From positions 1 to 64,000 of the forward strand of contig CANHQP010000018.1 in assembly GCA_947462925.1 (NCBI GenBank): a stretch of DNA of 64,000 nucleotides, written 5' to 3'. The number at the start of each line of letters is the position of its first letter. The stretch's first letter is position 1. This document shows positions 1 to 8,145 of this stretch, piece after piece. A model generated the notes under the pieces. The model saw only the letters and a list, made by a program, of their open reading frames with translations. It did no database searches and was not told where the DNA came from. Source of the stretch: Flavobacteriia bacterium (GTDB lineage: Bacteria; Bacteroidota; Bacteroidia; Flavobacteriales_D; Crocinitomicaceae). A program made the position numbers and the translations under genes.

Positions 1-765
1 ATAGATATTAGAAATTAGACTAGATTGTTGTTGTTGCTAGGCAACTTTAAGATTTTTGCTGTTTTTGCGAAAATTTTAAATTACTTGAGGAAATCAAGTC
101 TTTTGTCTATGGTCTATTATCTAATGTCTTAAAAAAAGACTCGCTGCGCTGTTAGACAATAGATATTAGAAATTAGATAAGATTGTTGTTGTTGCTAGGC
201 AACTTTAAGATTTTTGCTGTTTTTGCGAAAATTTTAAATTACTTGAGGAAATCAAGTCTTTTGTCTATGGTCTATTATCTAATGTCTTAAAAAAGAGACC
301 CGCTGCGCTGTTAGACAATAGATATTAGAAATTAGACTAGATTGTTGTTGTTGCTAGGCAACTTTAAGATTTTTGCTGTTTTTAAGCAAATTTTAAAGTT
401 CTTAAAAAAACTAATCTTTTGTCTAGCGTCTTTGGTCTAATGTCTTAAAAAAGAGACCCGCTGCGCTGTTAGACAATAGATATTAGAAATTAGACTAGAT
501 TGTTGTTGTTGCTAGGCAACTTTAAGATTGTGATGTTTTTAAGCAAATTTTAAATTTCTTAAAAAAAACTAATCTTTTGTCTAACGTCTTTGGTCTAATG
601 TCTTAAAAAAGAGACTCGCTGCGCTGTTAGACAATAGATATTAGAAATTAGACTAGATTGTTGTTGTTGCTAGGCAACTTTAAGATTTTTGCTGTTTTTG
701 CGAAAATTTTAAATTACTTGAGGAAATCAAGTCTTTTGTCTATGGTCTATTATCTAATGTCTAAT
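1..765. repeat. Five tandem copies of a ~158-bp non-coding repeat
   Basis: Copies begin at 1, 159, 318, 476 and 634; the first four are 158-159 bp and the fifth stops near 765, just before the ettA promoter. Each carries the same ordered blocks: an AGACAATAGATATTAGA-like arm, a run of GTT triplets, TTGCTAGGCAA, an A/T block, CTTGAGGAAATCAAG, then TTGTCTATGGTCTATTATC and CGCTGCGCTG. The two outer arms are imperfect reverse complements of each other (AGACAnTAGATnnTAGA against its complement), so each unit could form a long stem, with two small internal hairpins. Copies 3 and 4 share a divergent middle (TTTTTAAGCAAATTTTAAA instead of TTTTTGCGAAAATTTTAAA), while copies 1, 2 and 5 agree. No long open reading frame runs through it. 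The array may continue left of the window. Function unknown. Confidence 0.93.
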
Positions 766-775
766 AAAAAAAAAC

Positions 776-783
776 TATCTTTG
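776..783 (+). promoter_or_regulatory. Probable -7 element of the ettA promoter
   Basis: TATCTTTG matches the Bacteroidota -7 consensus TAnnTTTG and lies 19 nt before the ettA start. No TTG stands at the ideal -33 distance, so the assignment rests on the -7 box alone. Confidence 0.45.
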
Positions 784-802
784 AATTTCTCAAAAAAACA
801 AC

Positions 803-2488
803 ATGGCAGACGATAAAAAAGTTATATTTTCCATGGTGAACGTTTCCAAAACGACACCTCAAGGAAAGCAAATCATTAAAAATATTTACCTCTCGTTTTT
901 TTACGGGGCGAAAATTGGTATCATTGGTTTAAACGGTTCTGGAAAATCAACCGTGATGAAAATCATCGCTGGATTGGATAAATCATTTCAAGGGGATGTA
1001 GTTTTTTCTGATGGTTATTCTGTTGGATATTTGCCACAAGAGCCAGAATTGGATCCTACCAAAACAGTGAAAGAAATCGTGATGGAAGGCGCACAAGAAA
1101 CGGTTGATGTTTTGCGTGAATACGAGGAAATCAACGCTGCATTCATGGATGAAGAGGTTTTGAACGATCCTGACAAAATGGACAAGTTAATTGCCCGTCA
1201 AGGTCAAGTTTCAGATCGAATTGATGCTTTGGATGCATGGGAATTAGACACCAAATTGGAAAGAGCGATGGATGCTTTGCGTTGTCCGCCGGATGATCAA
1301 TTAGTTGATTCGCTTTCTGGTGGAGAACGTCGTCGTGTGGCTTTGTGTCGTTTGTTGCTTCAAAATCCAGATGTATTATTATTGGATGAGCCAACAAACC
1401 ACTTGGATGCTGAATCGATTGATTGGTTGGAACAACATTTACAACAATACGCAGGAACTGTAATTGCAGTGACGCACGATAGATATTTCCTAGACAATGT
1501 TGCTGGATGGATTTTAGAATTAGACCGCGGTGAAGGAATTCCTTGGAAAGGAAATTATTCTTCTTGGTTAGAACAAAAAGGAAATCGTTTAAAACAAGAG
1601 GAAAAAACGGCATCGAAACGTCAGAAAATGTTGGAACGCGAGTTGGAGTGGGTGAGAATGAACCCAAAAGCACGACAAGCGAAAAGCAAAGCACGTTTGA
1701 CGAATTACGATAAACTGCTTTCAGAAGACATGAAAGACAGAGAAGACGTATTGGAAATCCCAATTCCGAACGGACCTCGTTTGGGGAACAATGTGATTGA
1801 TGCAGAACATGTGGCTAAATCTTTTGGAGATAAATTGTTGTATGATGATTTGAATTTCAAATTACCACCAGCGGGAATTGTAGGGGTTATCGGACCGAAT
1901 GGTGCAGGTAAGACGACTATTTTCAAAATGATTATGAATGAGTTACAACCAGATTCTGGTGAATTCAAAGTCGGTGAAACAGCGAAAATTGGTTATGTAG
2001 ACCAATCTCACAAAGACATTCATCCAGATAAAACGGTTTTTGAAGTGATTTCAGATGGAAATGAATACATCGAAATTGGAAATCAAAAAATCATTTCACG
2101 CGCGTATATTTCGAAATTTAATTTTGCAGGTTCAGATCAAAATAAAAAAGTCGGTGTCCTTTCCGGAGGTGAAAGAAATCGTTTGCATTTGGCGATGACA
2201 TTGAAAACTGAAGCAAATATTTTATTACTTGATGAGCCAACGAATGACATTGACGTCAATACTTTGCGTGCATTGGAAGAAGGAATTTTGAATTTTGCAG
2301 GTTGTGCGGTAGTAATTTCTCACGACAGATGGTTCTTAGATCGTATTTGCACGCACATTTTAGCATTTGAAGGCGATTCGCAAGTACATTGGTTCGAAGG
2401 TTCTTATTCGGATTACGAAGAAAATCGCAAGAAACGTTTGGGCGATCAGGCACCAAAAAGAATCAAGTATAGAAAATTGACGAAATAG
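803..2488 (+). CDS. ettA: Energy-dependent translational throttle protein EttA (ABC-F ATPase)
   Basis: ABC-F proteins bind the ribosomal E site; EttA gates the first peptide bond according to the ATP/ADP ratio. This 561-residue protein has two ABC domains. The first has Walker A GLNGSGKST (42-50), signature LSGGERRRVALCR and Walker B LLLDEPTNHLD; the second has GPNGAGKTT, LSGGERNRLHL and LLLDEPTNDID. A charged linker with the ARQAKSKAR motif lies between them. The C-terminus (FEGSYSDYEENRKKRLG, then RIKYRKL) is diagnostic of EttA rather than Uup or other ABC-F members, and length fits (about 555). There are no membrane segments. It is monocistronic, with a -7 box upstream and a hairpin terminator downstream. 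Confidence 0.96.
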   Translation: MADDKKVIFSMVNVSKTTPQGKQIIKNIYLSFFYGAKIGIIGLNGSGKSTVMKIIAGLDKSFQGDVVFSDGYSVGYLPQEPELDPTKTVKEIVMEGAQETVDVLREYEEINAAFMDEEVLNDPDKMDKLIARQGQVSDRIDALDAWELDTKLERAMDALRCPPDDQLVDSLSGGERRRVALCRLLLQNPDVLLLDEPTNHLDAESIDWLEQHLQQYAGTVIAVTHDRYFLDNVAGWILELDRGEGIPWKGNYSSWLEQKGNRLKQEEKTASKRQKMLERELEWVRMNPKARQAKSKARLTNYDKLLSEDMKDREDVLEIPIPNGPRLGNNVIDAEHVAKSFGDKLLYDDLNFKLPPAGIVGVIGPNGAGKTTIFKMIMNELQPDSGEFKVGETAKIGYVDQSHKDIHPDKTVFEVISDGNEYIEIGNQKIISRAYISKFNFAGSDQNKKVGVLSGGERNRLHLAMTLKTEANILLLDEPTNDIDVNTLRALEEGILNFAGCAVVISHDRWFLDRICTHILAFEGDSQVHWFEGSYSDYEENRKKRLGDQAPKRIKYRKLTK

Positions 2489-2509
2489 ATTTGAGTTTAT
2501 TATATTTAG

Positions 2510-2536
2510 AAGGAGGGAATTTTCTCTCCTTTTTTT
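2510..2536 (+). terminator. Intrinsic terminator of ettA
   Basis: AAGGAGGGA (2510-2518) pairs with TCTCTCCTT (2523-2531) with one G-U pair across a 4-nt loop, followed by a T run. It lies 22 nt after the ettA stop. Confidence 0.85.
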
Positions 2537-2544
2537 GTTTTAAC

Positions 2545-4593
2545 CTATTTTAGTTTATAGACTTTAAATCCTAAATCCTTGTAATTTATTTCATTGTGAT
2601 TTGGATTCCAAATGTAAATTCCCAATTCTGCATTTTCAATTTTTACAGATGGAAGTGGAATTATCAATTCAACAAAGTTGGTTTTTTGGTTTTTTTTGAG
2701 ATTGTGATTCAATGCAAGAGATTTGTATAAAACACTTTCTCCGTTTTGAAGAATTGAAATCACTAAATTTGATTCATTGGCATTTTTCAGCGTGATATTT
2801 CCATCAAACTTAATGACCAAATTTTCATTTTGCTTTTTTGAAAATCCTTTATTCTTGTAAACAGCGCCAAATTCTTTGTTTTCTGGAATGAATCCATATT
2901 TTGAGTTATTACGTCCAATTTCCCAATAATGATCACTTGAATCTGAGGATTCTAGAAAAATAGCATATTTTTCAAGTTGCAGAAATTCATTCAAATTGCT
3001 TTTTTTTGCTTGCTGACGTTTTTTGCATAAAGTTATTTTCCCGTCAGTATCAATTACCTCAAAATGATTGATGATTTCAGGATAATTTTCGTAAACATTA
3101 GGAACAAAATATTCGTTTTCAAACAGCATGAATTCAAAATCCCAATGAATTGTCGCTTTTAGCAGTTCTGGTTTATCGTCGATAATGGGAATTCCATCTC
3201 GTTTCATCAAATAAAATGGAAGATTCGGCGGAAATGCGTGGTAACATAGAATTGTTTCGGTTGGGTTTATATTGTTGTCATTCAATAATTTATTCGCATT
3301 CTCATAATTGGAATAAGTCGTAAAAGTTTGATTCCATGGTCCTGGTGCGTAGACTTTTTCTTGTTCACTTTTGGCTTCCTTGCGAAAGAAGAAAATTGAA
3401 ATAAAGATCAATATCAGGTAAAAGTTGTTTTCAAATTTAAAGGTCTTGATTCTACCAGCTAATATGATTGTTGTAAAAATGACAGGAAACAAAAATGAAT
3501 CGATGAAATAATAATCGTGATTTACATATTGTTTTGCCATCGAAACAAAAAATGCAAGAGAGGCAAGCCAAAGGAATATACAAAGAATAATGGGTAATTT
3601 ATTGATGAATATTTTGGTTCTTCTTCGATAAAAAATAATGGCCAAAAGCGCCAAAATTCCCATCGCTAAATATTGGCTTTTGGAAAAGTAAATGTATTTC
3701 CAATTTTGTAGCATCAATCGAACTATTTGTTTAAATTCTTCGAAATCTTTTGGAAGCATCAAATGCGACAAGAACAACGATCCATAGGTTTTTCGTAAAT
3801 AGAAATTATACGCAAAATAGCTAAGAATCAATGTAAAAGAAATCAAACTTCCGATCAAAAATTTGCTTTTGAAGATTGACTTGAAGTTGTTCACATTTAA
3901 ATAGCGAATCAATTCAACACCTAAAATTGAGAAGTAAAGAAAAAGATAGCTCGTTCTCGCCAAAACAGCCAAACTCAAGAAAATGAGCGCTAAAACCCAA
4001 TATTTTTGCCTGTCACTTTGAACGAATTTGATGTAAAAATAGGTGCCAATCACAAAGTTTGAAAACGAGGGAATAGACGGCATGAATCCATTTTGATAAT
4101 AAACAAAAAGGGGAGAATAAATCAGAATTAATACAGGAAATAGTGCGAGTATTTTGTTTTCAATCAGTATATTAGAAAGTTTGAATAAAAAGAAAATCCC
4201 AAACAATGAATACAGATAAATGTAAATCCGATTGATGATTTGTGATTCACCCCCAGTTATTTTCATGACAACCGCAGGAATAAATTGATGAATTGGAAAA
4301 TCTACGCTAGTTGTTGTTGAAAGTTTTTTTCTTTTCCAGTCTTCTGGATATTTGTAGTTGTAAGTGCGCGTTTTTGGTTTGAAAAAATTTAAATCATTTT
4401 CAACAAATCCTAAACTCAATGAGTAATGATCAATTTGACTCCAAGCATGTTTTTGCAGGGGAAATTGTTTGAATGTAAATAAATTACTTTTTAACAGCAT
4501 CAAAATACACAACAACAAAATTGAAAATGGAATGTATTTTTTCACAAGCAACTTTTTAGGCACAAATATCTTAAAAAATAATGCTTTACCCAA
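2545..4593 (-). CDS. Multi-pass membrane protein, probable GT-C type glycosyltransferase
   Basis: A 682-residue protein. The first ~410 residues contain about ten hydrophobic segments; the last ~270 are soluble and rich in beta-type sequence. The first large loop after TM1 carries HAWSQIDHYSLSLGF and later DFPIHQFIPAV, the acidic-loop layout of GT-C (PMT/ArnT-like, GT39-type) glycosyltransferases that use polyprenyl-phosphate sugars. The C-terminal part (from about 420) looks like a periplasmic beta domain. The family assignment rests on topology and loop pattern, not on a decisive motif. It converges on ettA and stands alone on the minus strand. Substrate unknown; a cell-surface glycan or protein glycosylation role is inference. 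Confidence 0.6.
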   Translation of the reverse strand: MGKALFFKIFVPKKLLVKKYIPFSILLLCILMLLKSNLFTFKQFPLQKHAWSQIDHYSLSLGFVENDLNFFKPKTRTYNYKYPEDWKRKKLSTTTSVDFPIHQFIPAVVMKITGGESQIINRIYIYLYSLFGIFFLFKLSNILIENKILALFPVLILIYSPLFVYYQNGFMPSIPSFSNFVIGTYFYIKFVQSDRQKYWVLALIFLSLAVLARTSYLFLYFSILGVELIRYLNVNNFKSIFKSKFLIGSLISFTLILSYFAYNFYLRKTYGSLFLSHLMLPKDFEEFKQIVRLMLQNWKYIYFSKSQYLAMGILALLAIIFYRRRTKIFINKLPIILCIFLWLASLAFFVSMAKQYVNHDYYFIDSFLFPVIFTTIILAGRIKTFKFENNFYLILIFISIFFFRKEAKSEQEKVYAPGPWNQTFTTYSNYENANKLLNDNNINPTETILCYHAFPPNLPFYLMKRDGIPIIDDKPELLKATIHWDFEFMLFENEYFVPNVYENYPEIINHFEVIDTDGKITLCKKRQQAKKSNLNEFLQLEKYAIFLESSDSSDHYWEIGRNNSKYGFIPENKEFGAVYKNKGFSKKQNENLVIKFDGNITLKNANESNLVISILQNGESVLYKSLALNHNLKKNQKTNFVELIIPLPSVKIENAELGIYIWNPNHNEINYKDLGFKVYKLK

Positions 4594-4655
4594 GTGAAAA
4601 ATATTTTCAGCACATCTGAATTATTGGTTATGATTTATTTTGAGTAAATATTATC

Positions 4656-4663
4656 TACTTTTG
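4656..4663 (+). promoter_or_regulatory. Probable -7 promoter element for the DUF2132 gene
   Basis: TACTTTTG fits TAnnTTTG, 25 nt upstream of the start at 4689. The nearest TTG (4640-4642) is closer than the usual -33 spacing. Confidence 0.4.
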
Positions 4664-4688
4664 ACCCAAAATTAATAGTACAATTTTC

Positions 4689-4904
4689 ATGTCGCAACCC
4701 AATAATCCGCTTCACGGAATCAAATTAGAAGAAATGATTGTCGCACTCGAAAAAGAAATCGGTTGGGATCACATGGGTTATCTAGTTCCGATCAATTGTT
4801 TTTTGAAAGATCCAAGCGTGAAATCAAGTTTGACTTTCTTGAGAAAAACGCCTTGGGCAAGAAAAAAAGTGGAAGATTTGTATTTGGAGAGAATCGTTAA
4901 ATAA
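4689..4904 (+). CDS. VF530 / DUF2132 family DNA-binding-type protein
   Basis: A 71-residue protein matching the whole length of the DUF2132 (VF530) family: [12 protein letters not shown] at the N-terminus, then [32 protein letters not shown]. The family is a small helical fold widespread in Gram-negative bacteria, described structurally as resembling a DNA-binding domain; its physiological role is unknown. No signal peptide or membrane segment. Monocistronic, divergent from the GT-C-like gene and convergent with the phosphodiester glycosidase gene. The match to the family motif is unambiguous even though the function is not. Confidence 0.93.
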   Translation: MSQPNNPLHGIKLEEMIVALEKEIGWDHMGYLVPINCFLKDPSVKSSLTFLRKTPWARKKVEDLYLERIVK

Positions 4905-4910
4905 TTGTGG

Positions 4911-4975
4911 AAGTTAAGAGTTAAAAATTAGGCAGTACTTTCTGATTTTAAGTCCTTGTTTTTCACTTTTAACTT
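4911..4975. repeat. Imperfect inverted repeat between convergent genes
   Basis: AAGTTAAGAGTTAAAAA (4911-4927) and TTTTTCACTTTTAACTT (4959-4975) are reverse complements at 15 of 17 positions, with a 31-nt loop. The element lies between convergent stops (4904 and 4984). It could end transcription from both sides or be a dispersed intergenic palindrome; it resembles in style, but not in sequence, the arms of the repeat at the left edge. Confidence 0.6.
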
Positions 4976-4983
4976 TTAGTTTT

Positions 4984-5850
4984 TCACTCTTTCACCCTAA
5001 ACCCAATCACATTCGGCAAAGCCCAAAAATGATCGTTTAAGTCGTTTGGATAAGTTTCTGAAACATAACTTCCAATTTTTTCAATTTTTCGATCTCCAAA
5101 ATGAATGTATAAACTTGTTTGTGGTCCGCCCTCCATGTAAATGGCATTGTTTAACTTGAATGGAAAACCTAGCATAAATTCAATCATTTCATTGTGCGTG
5201 TATGGCGAACGTGAAAAGATGAAATAAATATTCCCAAGTGCATCAACTGCGGTAACCAACATGCTGCAAGATTGATTTTTCTTGTTCCAACTCAAAGGTT
5301 GACTATTGCAATCAATCATTCTCAAACCTTGTGCATAACAATGGTAATCATCTTTGACATTTTCCCAATTTTCGCATTTTAAATCCAAGACAGTAAATTT
5401 CCATTTCAAACTGTCCTTTGGATTGAACGCAATCATTGCATTGTAATTCGGATACAAATTTGGGTTGTTAAGATGTTCGCCAGCTTTCAGATAGCCTTTG
5501 CTCAACATCTTTTTTGCCAAATCATACATTCCTGCATTGACCACCACATTCAAATTGTATTTTTCAGCCCATTCGCTTGCCGATTTCGATTTTTTATCTT
5601 CTTCGGCAGTTGCAGCGTACATTTCCAATTCAAAATCTTTTGGGTTGAGTTTTAAAATACAAATGCGTGAATCGTTGATTGCAGATTTTTTCGGTGCTTC
5701 CATTTCCATGTAATCCGCTCCTTTGGCTAAATTTTGCCATTTTCCAAGAAGTGTATCCGGTTCGATTTTCACTGAATCAACTGGTTGTGAACAAGCTGAA
5801 AGTGGTAATAAAATTGAAAACATGAAAATGTATCGCAGTTTAGATCTCAT
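4984..5850 (-). CDS. Phosphodiester glycosidase (DUF2233/NAGPA-type) lipoprotein
   Basis: Starting at 5850 the protein is 288 residues, beginning MRSKLRYIFMFSILLPLSAC: a lipoprotein signal with lipobox LSAC. A longer reading frame upstream adds 24 residues lying within the preceding gene and is not needed. The mature part carries the motifs of the phosphodiester glycosidase family (NAGPA domain, formerly DUF2233): VVVNAGMYD, LRMIDCNSQP, SMLVTAVDALGNIYFIFSRSPYT and YMEGGPQTSLYI. Family members remove sugars linked through phosphodiesters, for example in wall polymers or modified glycoproteins. The start overlaps the end of the upstream lysozyme-like gene by 11 bp, so the two are probably translationally coupled. 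The substrate here is unknown. Confidence 0.85.
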   Translation of the reverse strand: MRSKLRYIFMFSILLPLSACSQPVDSVKIEPDTLLGKWQNLAKGADYMEMEAPKKSAINDSRICILKLNPKDFELEMYAATAEEDKKSKSASEWAEKYNLNVVVNAGMYDLAKKMLSKGYLKAGEHLNNPNLYPNYNAMIAFNPKDSLKWKFTVLDLKCENWENVKDDYHCYAQGLRMIDCNSQPLSWNKKNQSCSMLVTAVDALGNIYFIFSRSPYTHNEMIEFMLGFPFKLNNAIYMEGGPQTSLYIHFGDRKIEKIGSYVSETYPNDLNDHFWALPNVIGFRVKE

Positions 5851-6958
5851 TCCAATCAAACTTTTTTGTGTGGATAGGAAACAAATCACACAATTCTCCT
5901 GAATAGTAAAACTGATAGCCAATCATCCCAAATGAAATGGGTTTTTCTTTAATTTTAATTGTTGAACCACCCACTTTTGGATCTTTTTTCGGAACTGATT
6001 GTGGAAATCCTACATTGAAAAGCGTAGATAAAATTTCTGGACGATTGTCGATTGGAAATCCTCTGCGTTCCCATTGGTGTTTCACTTGTTTTAAGAAAAC
6101 AGCGGCGTACATGTAGGAATAATAGTGATTTCGGAATGAAATCAAACGATCAATTCTCTCTTGTGCAGGATTGTCCGTTTTGAAATCCAACAGCTTTTCA
6201 TATTTCTTACCTAAATAATAGGCACATGTTGAGTCTTTTAAATATTTTTCAATCGTTTGCGCCGTCAATTCTTTGATTCCAGTTACACCCAAAGAAAATT
6301 TAGATTCAACAGACAATATTTTCAACGGACCAATCCATTTTTTGTAAGCTTCACGGTCCGAATTGAATAGACGCATTTGTTCGCCAATCAAACAGCAAAC
6401 AATCAATCGAGATTCCACGCCAGTCATTTTCGCCACCGAATCAATCACTTTTTTGTCTTTTTCGACCGCAATTTTGAAATCGTCCCATTCTGAAGTGTTC
6501 ATCCAATGATAAATGCTTTTGCTCGTTTTTCCTTCAACAGGCTGGTATTTGTTTTCCCGATATTTAATAACTTCCAAATAATAGGGCGAAGTTTTATCTG
6601 CCAACATATCCACAGACTCAACCATTCTCAGCGCTTCAGTATAATCATGATTCGATTCTAAAGAAGCCAAAATGTGTTGCGCATTTTTTGGATAATACTT
6701 TTTCAAAATCAGAATTCGATTCAAAGCTTCGTATTTTTCAGCAACCAAAGCCAAACTGTCTTTATCTGTTTTTACTTGGTATTTGTCGCTCATCACTTGC
6801 AATACACGACTGTTTCCATCTACAGCACCAGATTCATTGGTCCATTTGAAATAAATGGCGAAATAAGCAATCGTTAAAAACGCACCAATGAGTGCAAAGC
6901 AAATTGTAAAAAAGTACAATGGAATCTTAATCCACTTACTGCGAAAAAAATTTTTCAA
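5840..6958 (-). CDS. Membrane-anchored protein with a lysozyme/transglycosylase-like region
   Basis: A 372-residue protein with one N-terminal transmembrane segment (about residues 12-35) and a long extracytoplasmic part. Around residues 170-240 the text VESRLIVCCLIGEQMRLF, then KFSLGVTGIKELTAQTIEKYL resembles the catalytic-Glu helix and the (S)xGxxxIxxxTA block of lytic transglycosylase/lysozyme-like domains (DUF1402 is a comparable group). Initiation appears to be TTG at 6958: no in-frame ATG lies between the upstream stop and this codon, and a TAATTTTG box sits at 6990-6983 on this strand. It overlaps the downstream lipoprotein gene. Enzyme activity is inferred. Confidence 0.55.
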   Translation of the reverse strand: MKNFFRSKWIKIPLYFFTICFALIGAFLTIAYFAIYFKWTNESGAVDGNSRVLQVMSDKYQVKTDKDSLALVAEKYEALNRILILKKYYPKNAQHILASLESNHDYTEALRMVESVDMLADKTSPYYLEVIKYRENKYQPVEGKTSKSIYHWMNTSEWDDFKIAVEKDKKVIDSVAKMTGVESRLIVCCLIGEQMRLFNSDREAYKKWIGPLKILSVESKFSLGVTGIKELTAQTIEKYLKDSTCAYYLGKKYEKLLDFKTDNPAQERIDRLISFRNHYYSYMYAAVFLKQVKHQWERRGFPIDNRPEILSTLFNVGFPQSVPKKDPKVGGSTIKIKEKPISFGMIGYQFYYSGELCDLFPIHTKKFDWNEI

Positions 6959-7002
6959 AGGAATTTCATTTTGTTAACGGCGCAAAATTAAGCTTTTCAT
7001 TC

Positions 7003-7968
7003 CTATTTGCCAACATTCAACGCTTTTACGTCACCTTCATGCGTTACGATGAAATATTCTTTCGTTGTTTTGGTTTCAACAACTGGCGCAGGTTTTGGCG
7101 TTTCGTCTGCGTAAATACGAAAAGTTATTTCATACATCACCTGAATCACTGGTTCCACAATTTCAGGATTGGTCACAAAATCAAATTCTTTGTCAAAAAT
7201 TGGTTGATAAAATTGCGTTGTGGATTTTTCAGTTTGCGTTACTGCAGCAGATTTTTTCAAGTTCAATGAAGAATTAGAGTAGGCCTGGTAAGATTTATAA
7301 CTTTCAATCGGGTAGTTTACTCGATATCCTTCAGCCAATTGTTTTTTCATTGAAGTAAAATCCATTCCCAATAAATCTTGGCGCATTTTGATTTTTTCTT
7401 TTAAAATTAATTGTGCTTTGGTTGCCAAATCTTTACGCACTTGTTCCATGTTACTAGCAAAATAATCTACACGAATCAAATCATATATTTCTGATGCTGA
7501 ACAAGCAGCAACGATTTCCGTCAATGAATTTGGATTTTTATATTTAATATGAACGTTGATTTTCATTTCGAATCCTTTGGGAACTTCATTGTACGTTTTC
7601 TTGTTGAATGCTTTTTTCGTTTCTTCAAATTCGTAGCAAGGAACAAATGAAATCATATCTGTATAAAACTCAATTTCTTTCTTCAATTCAAACGGTTTTT
7701 TGATTTGATTGATGCGTTCATCTATTAGTCGTTGAATTTCTTCTAAACTTTCACCTGTTTGGGTAATACTGAAAATAGCCACATAACTTTCAGCTTTCAC
7801 ATTGGTCATTCCTTTAATATTGATGATGATATCGTTTGTGCTGATGCGCACATCAATATTGCTTTCATTCAAATGCGTTTGTTGCAAATAATTGATATTG
7901 CCAGAAACTTGTCCAAAAAGTACTGTTGAAGAGGTGATTAGACTTAAAAATAAAATTGATTTTTTCAT
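7003..7968 (-). CDS. Secreted SIMPL-domain (DUF541-like) protein
   Basis: From ATG at 7968 the protein is 321 residues with a signal peptide MKKSILFLSLITSSTVLFGQ. An upstream in-frame extension of 33 residues is ignored because the signal peptide starts here. The N-terminal half (ISTNDIIINIKGMTNVKAESYVAIFSITQTG) and the central part with a long helix (LATKAQLILKEKIKMRQDLLGMD) match the architecture of SIMPL-domain periplasmic proteins of unknown function. The C-terminal strand YEITFRIYADE is followed by a Pro/Lys/Thr linker and a short tail. It stands alone, divergent from pepD. The family assignment is moderate because SIMPL sequences diverge strongly. Confidence 0.6.
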   Translation of the reverse strand: MKKSILFLSLITSSTVLFGQVSGNINYLQQTHLNESNIDVRISTNDIIINIKGMTNVKAESYVAIFSITQTGESLEEIQRLIDERINQIKKPFELKKEIEFYTDMISFVPCYEFEETKKAFNKKTYNEVPKGFEMKINVHIKYKNPNSLTEIVAACSASEIYDLIRVDYFASNMEQVRKDLATKAQLILKEKIKMRQDLLGMDFTSMKKQLAEGYRVNYPIESYKSYQAYSNSSLNLKKSAAVTQTEKSTTQFYQPIFDKEFDFVTNPEIVEPVIQVMYEITFRIYADETPKPAPVVETKTTKEYFIVTHEGDVKALNVGK

Positions 7969-8145
7969 AAAATTTGTTGTTTGGTGGTTTAATACATTGG
8001 TGACATAGAAAGGTTCATTCGCTATGTAAAATGGCAGATTAATTTCTGATTCAAAAGTCAAAATCAAAGTAGAATCACTATTTTTGTTTCTAGTTAATTT
8101 GTATTCATGTCGACTCGATTTATTCGGGTTATTAAAAATAAGAAA

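Noticed and set aside
1-765. Left-edge repeats as a CRISPR array.
   Set aside because: The whole 158-bp unit is repeated without unique spacers, and no cas gene is nearby.
1143-1763. 206-codon minus-strand frame inside ettA.
   Set aside because: It is fully within the conserved ABC-F coding sequence and its translation resembles no protein.
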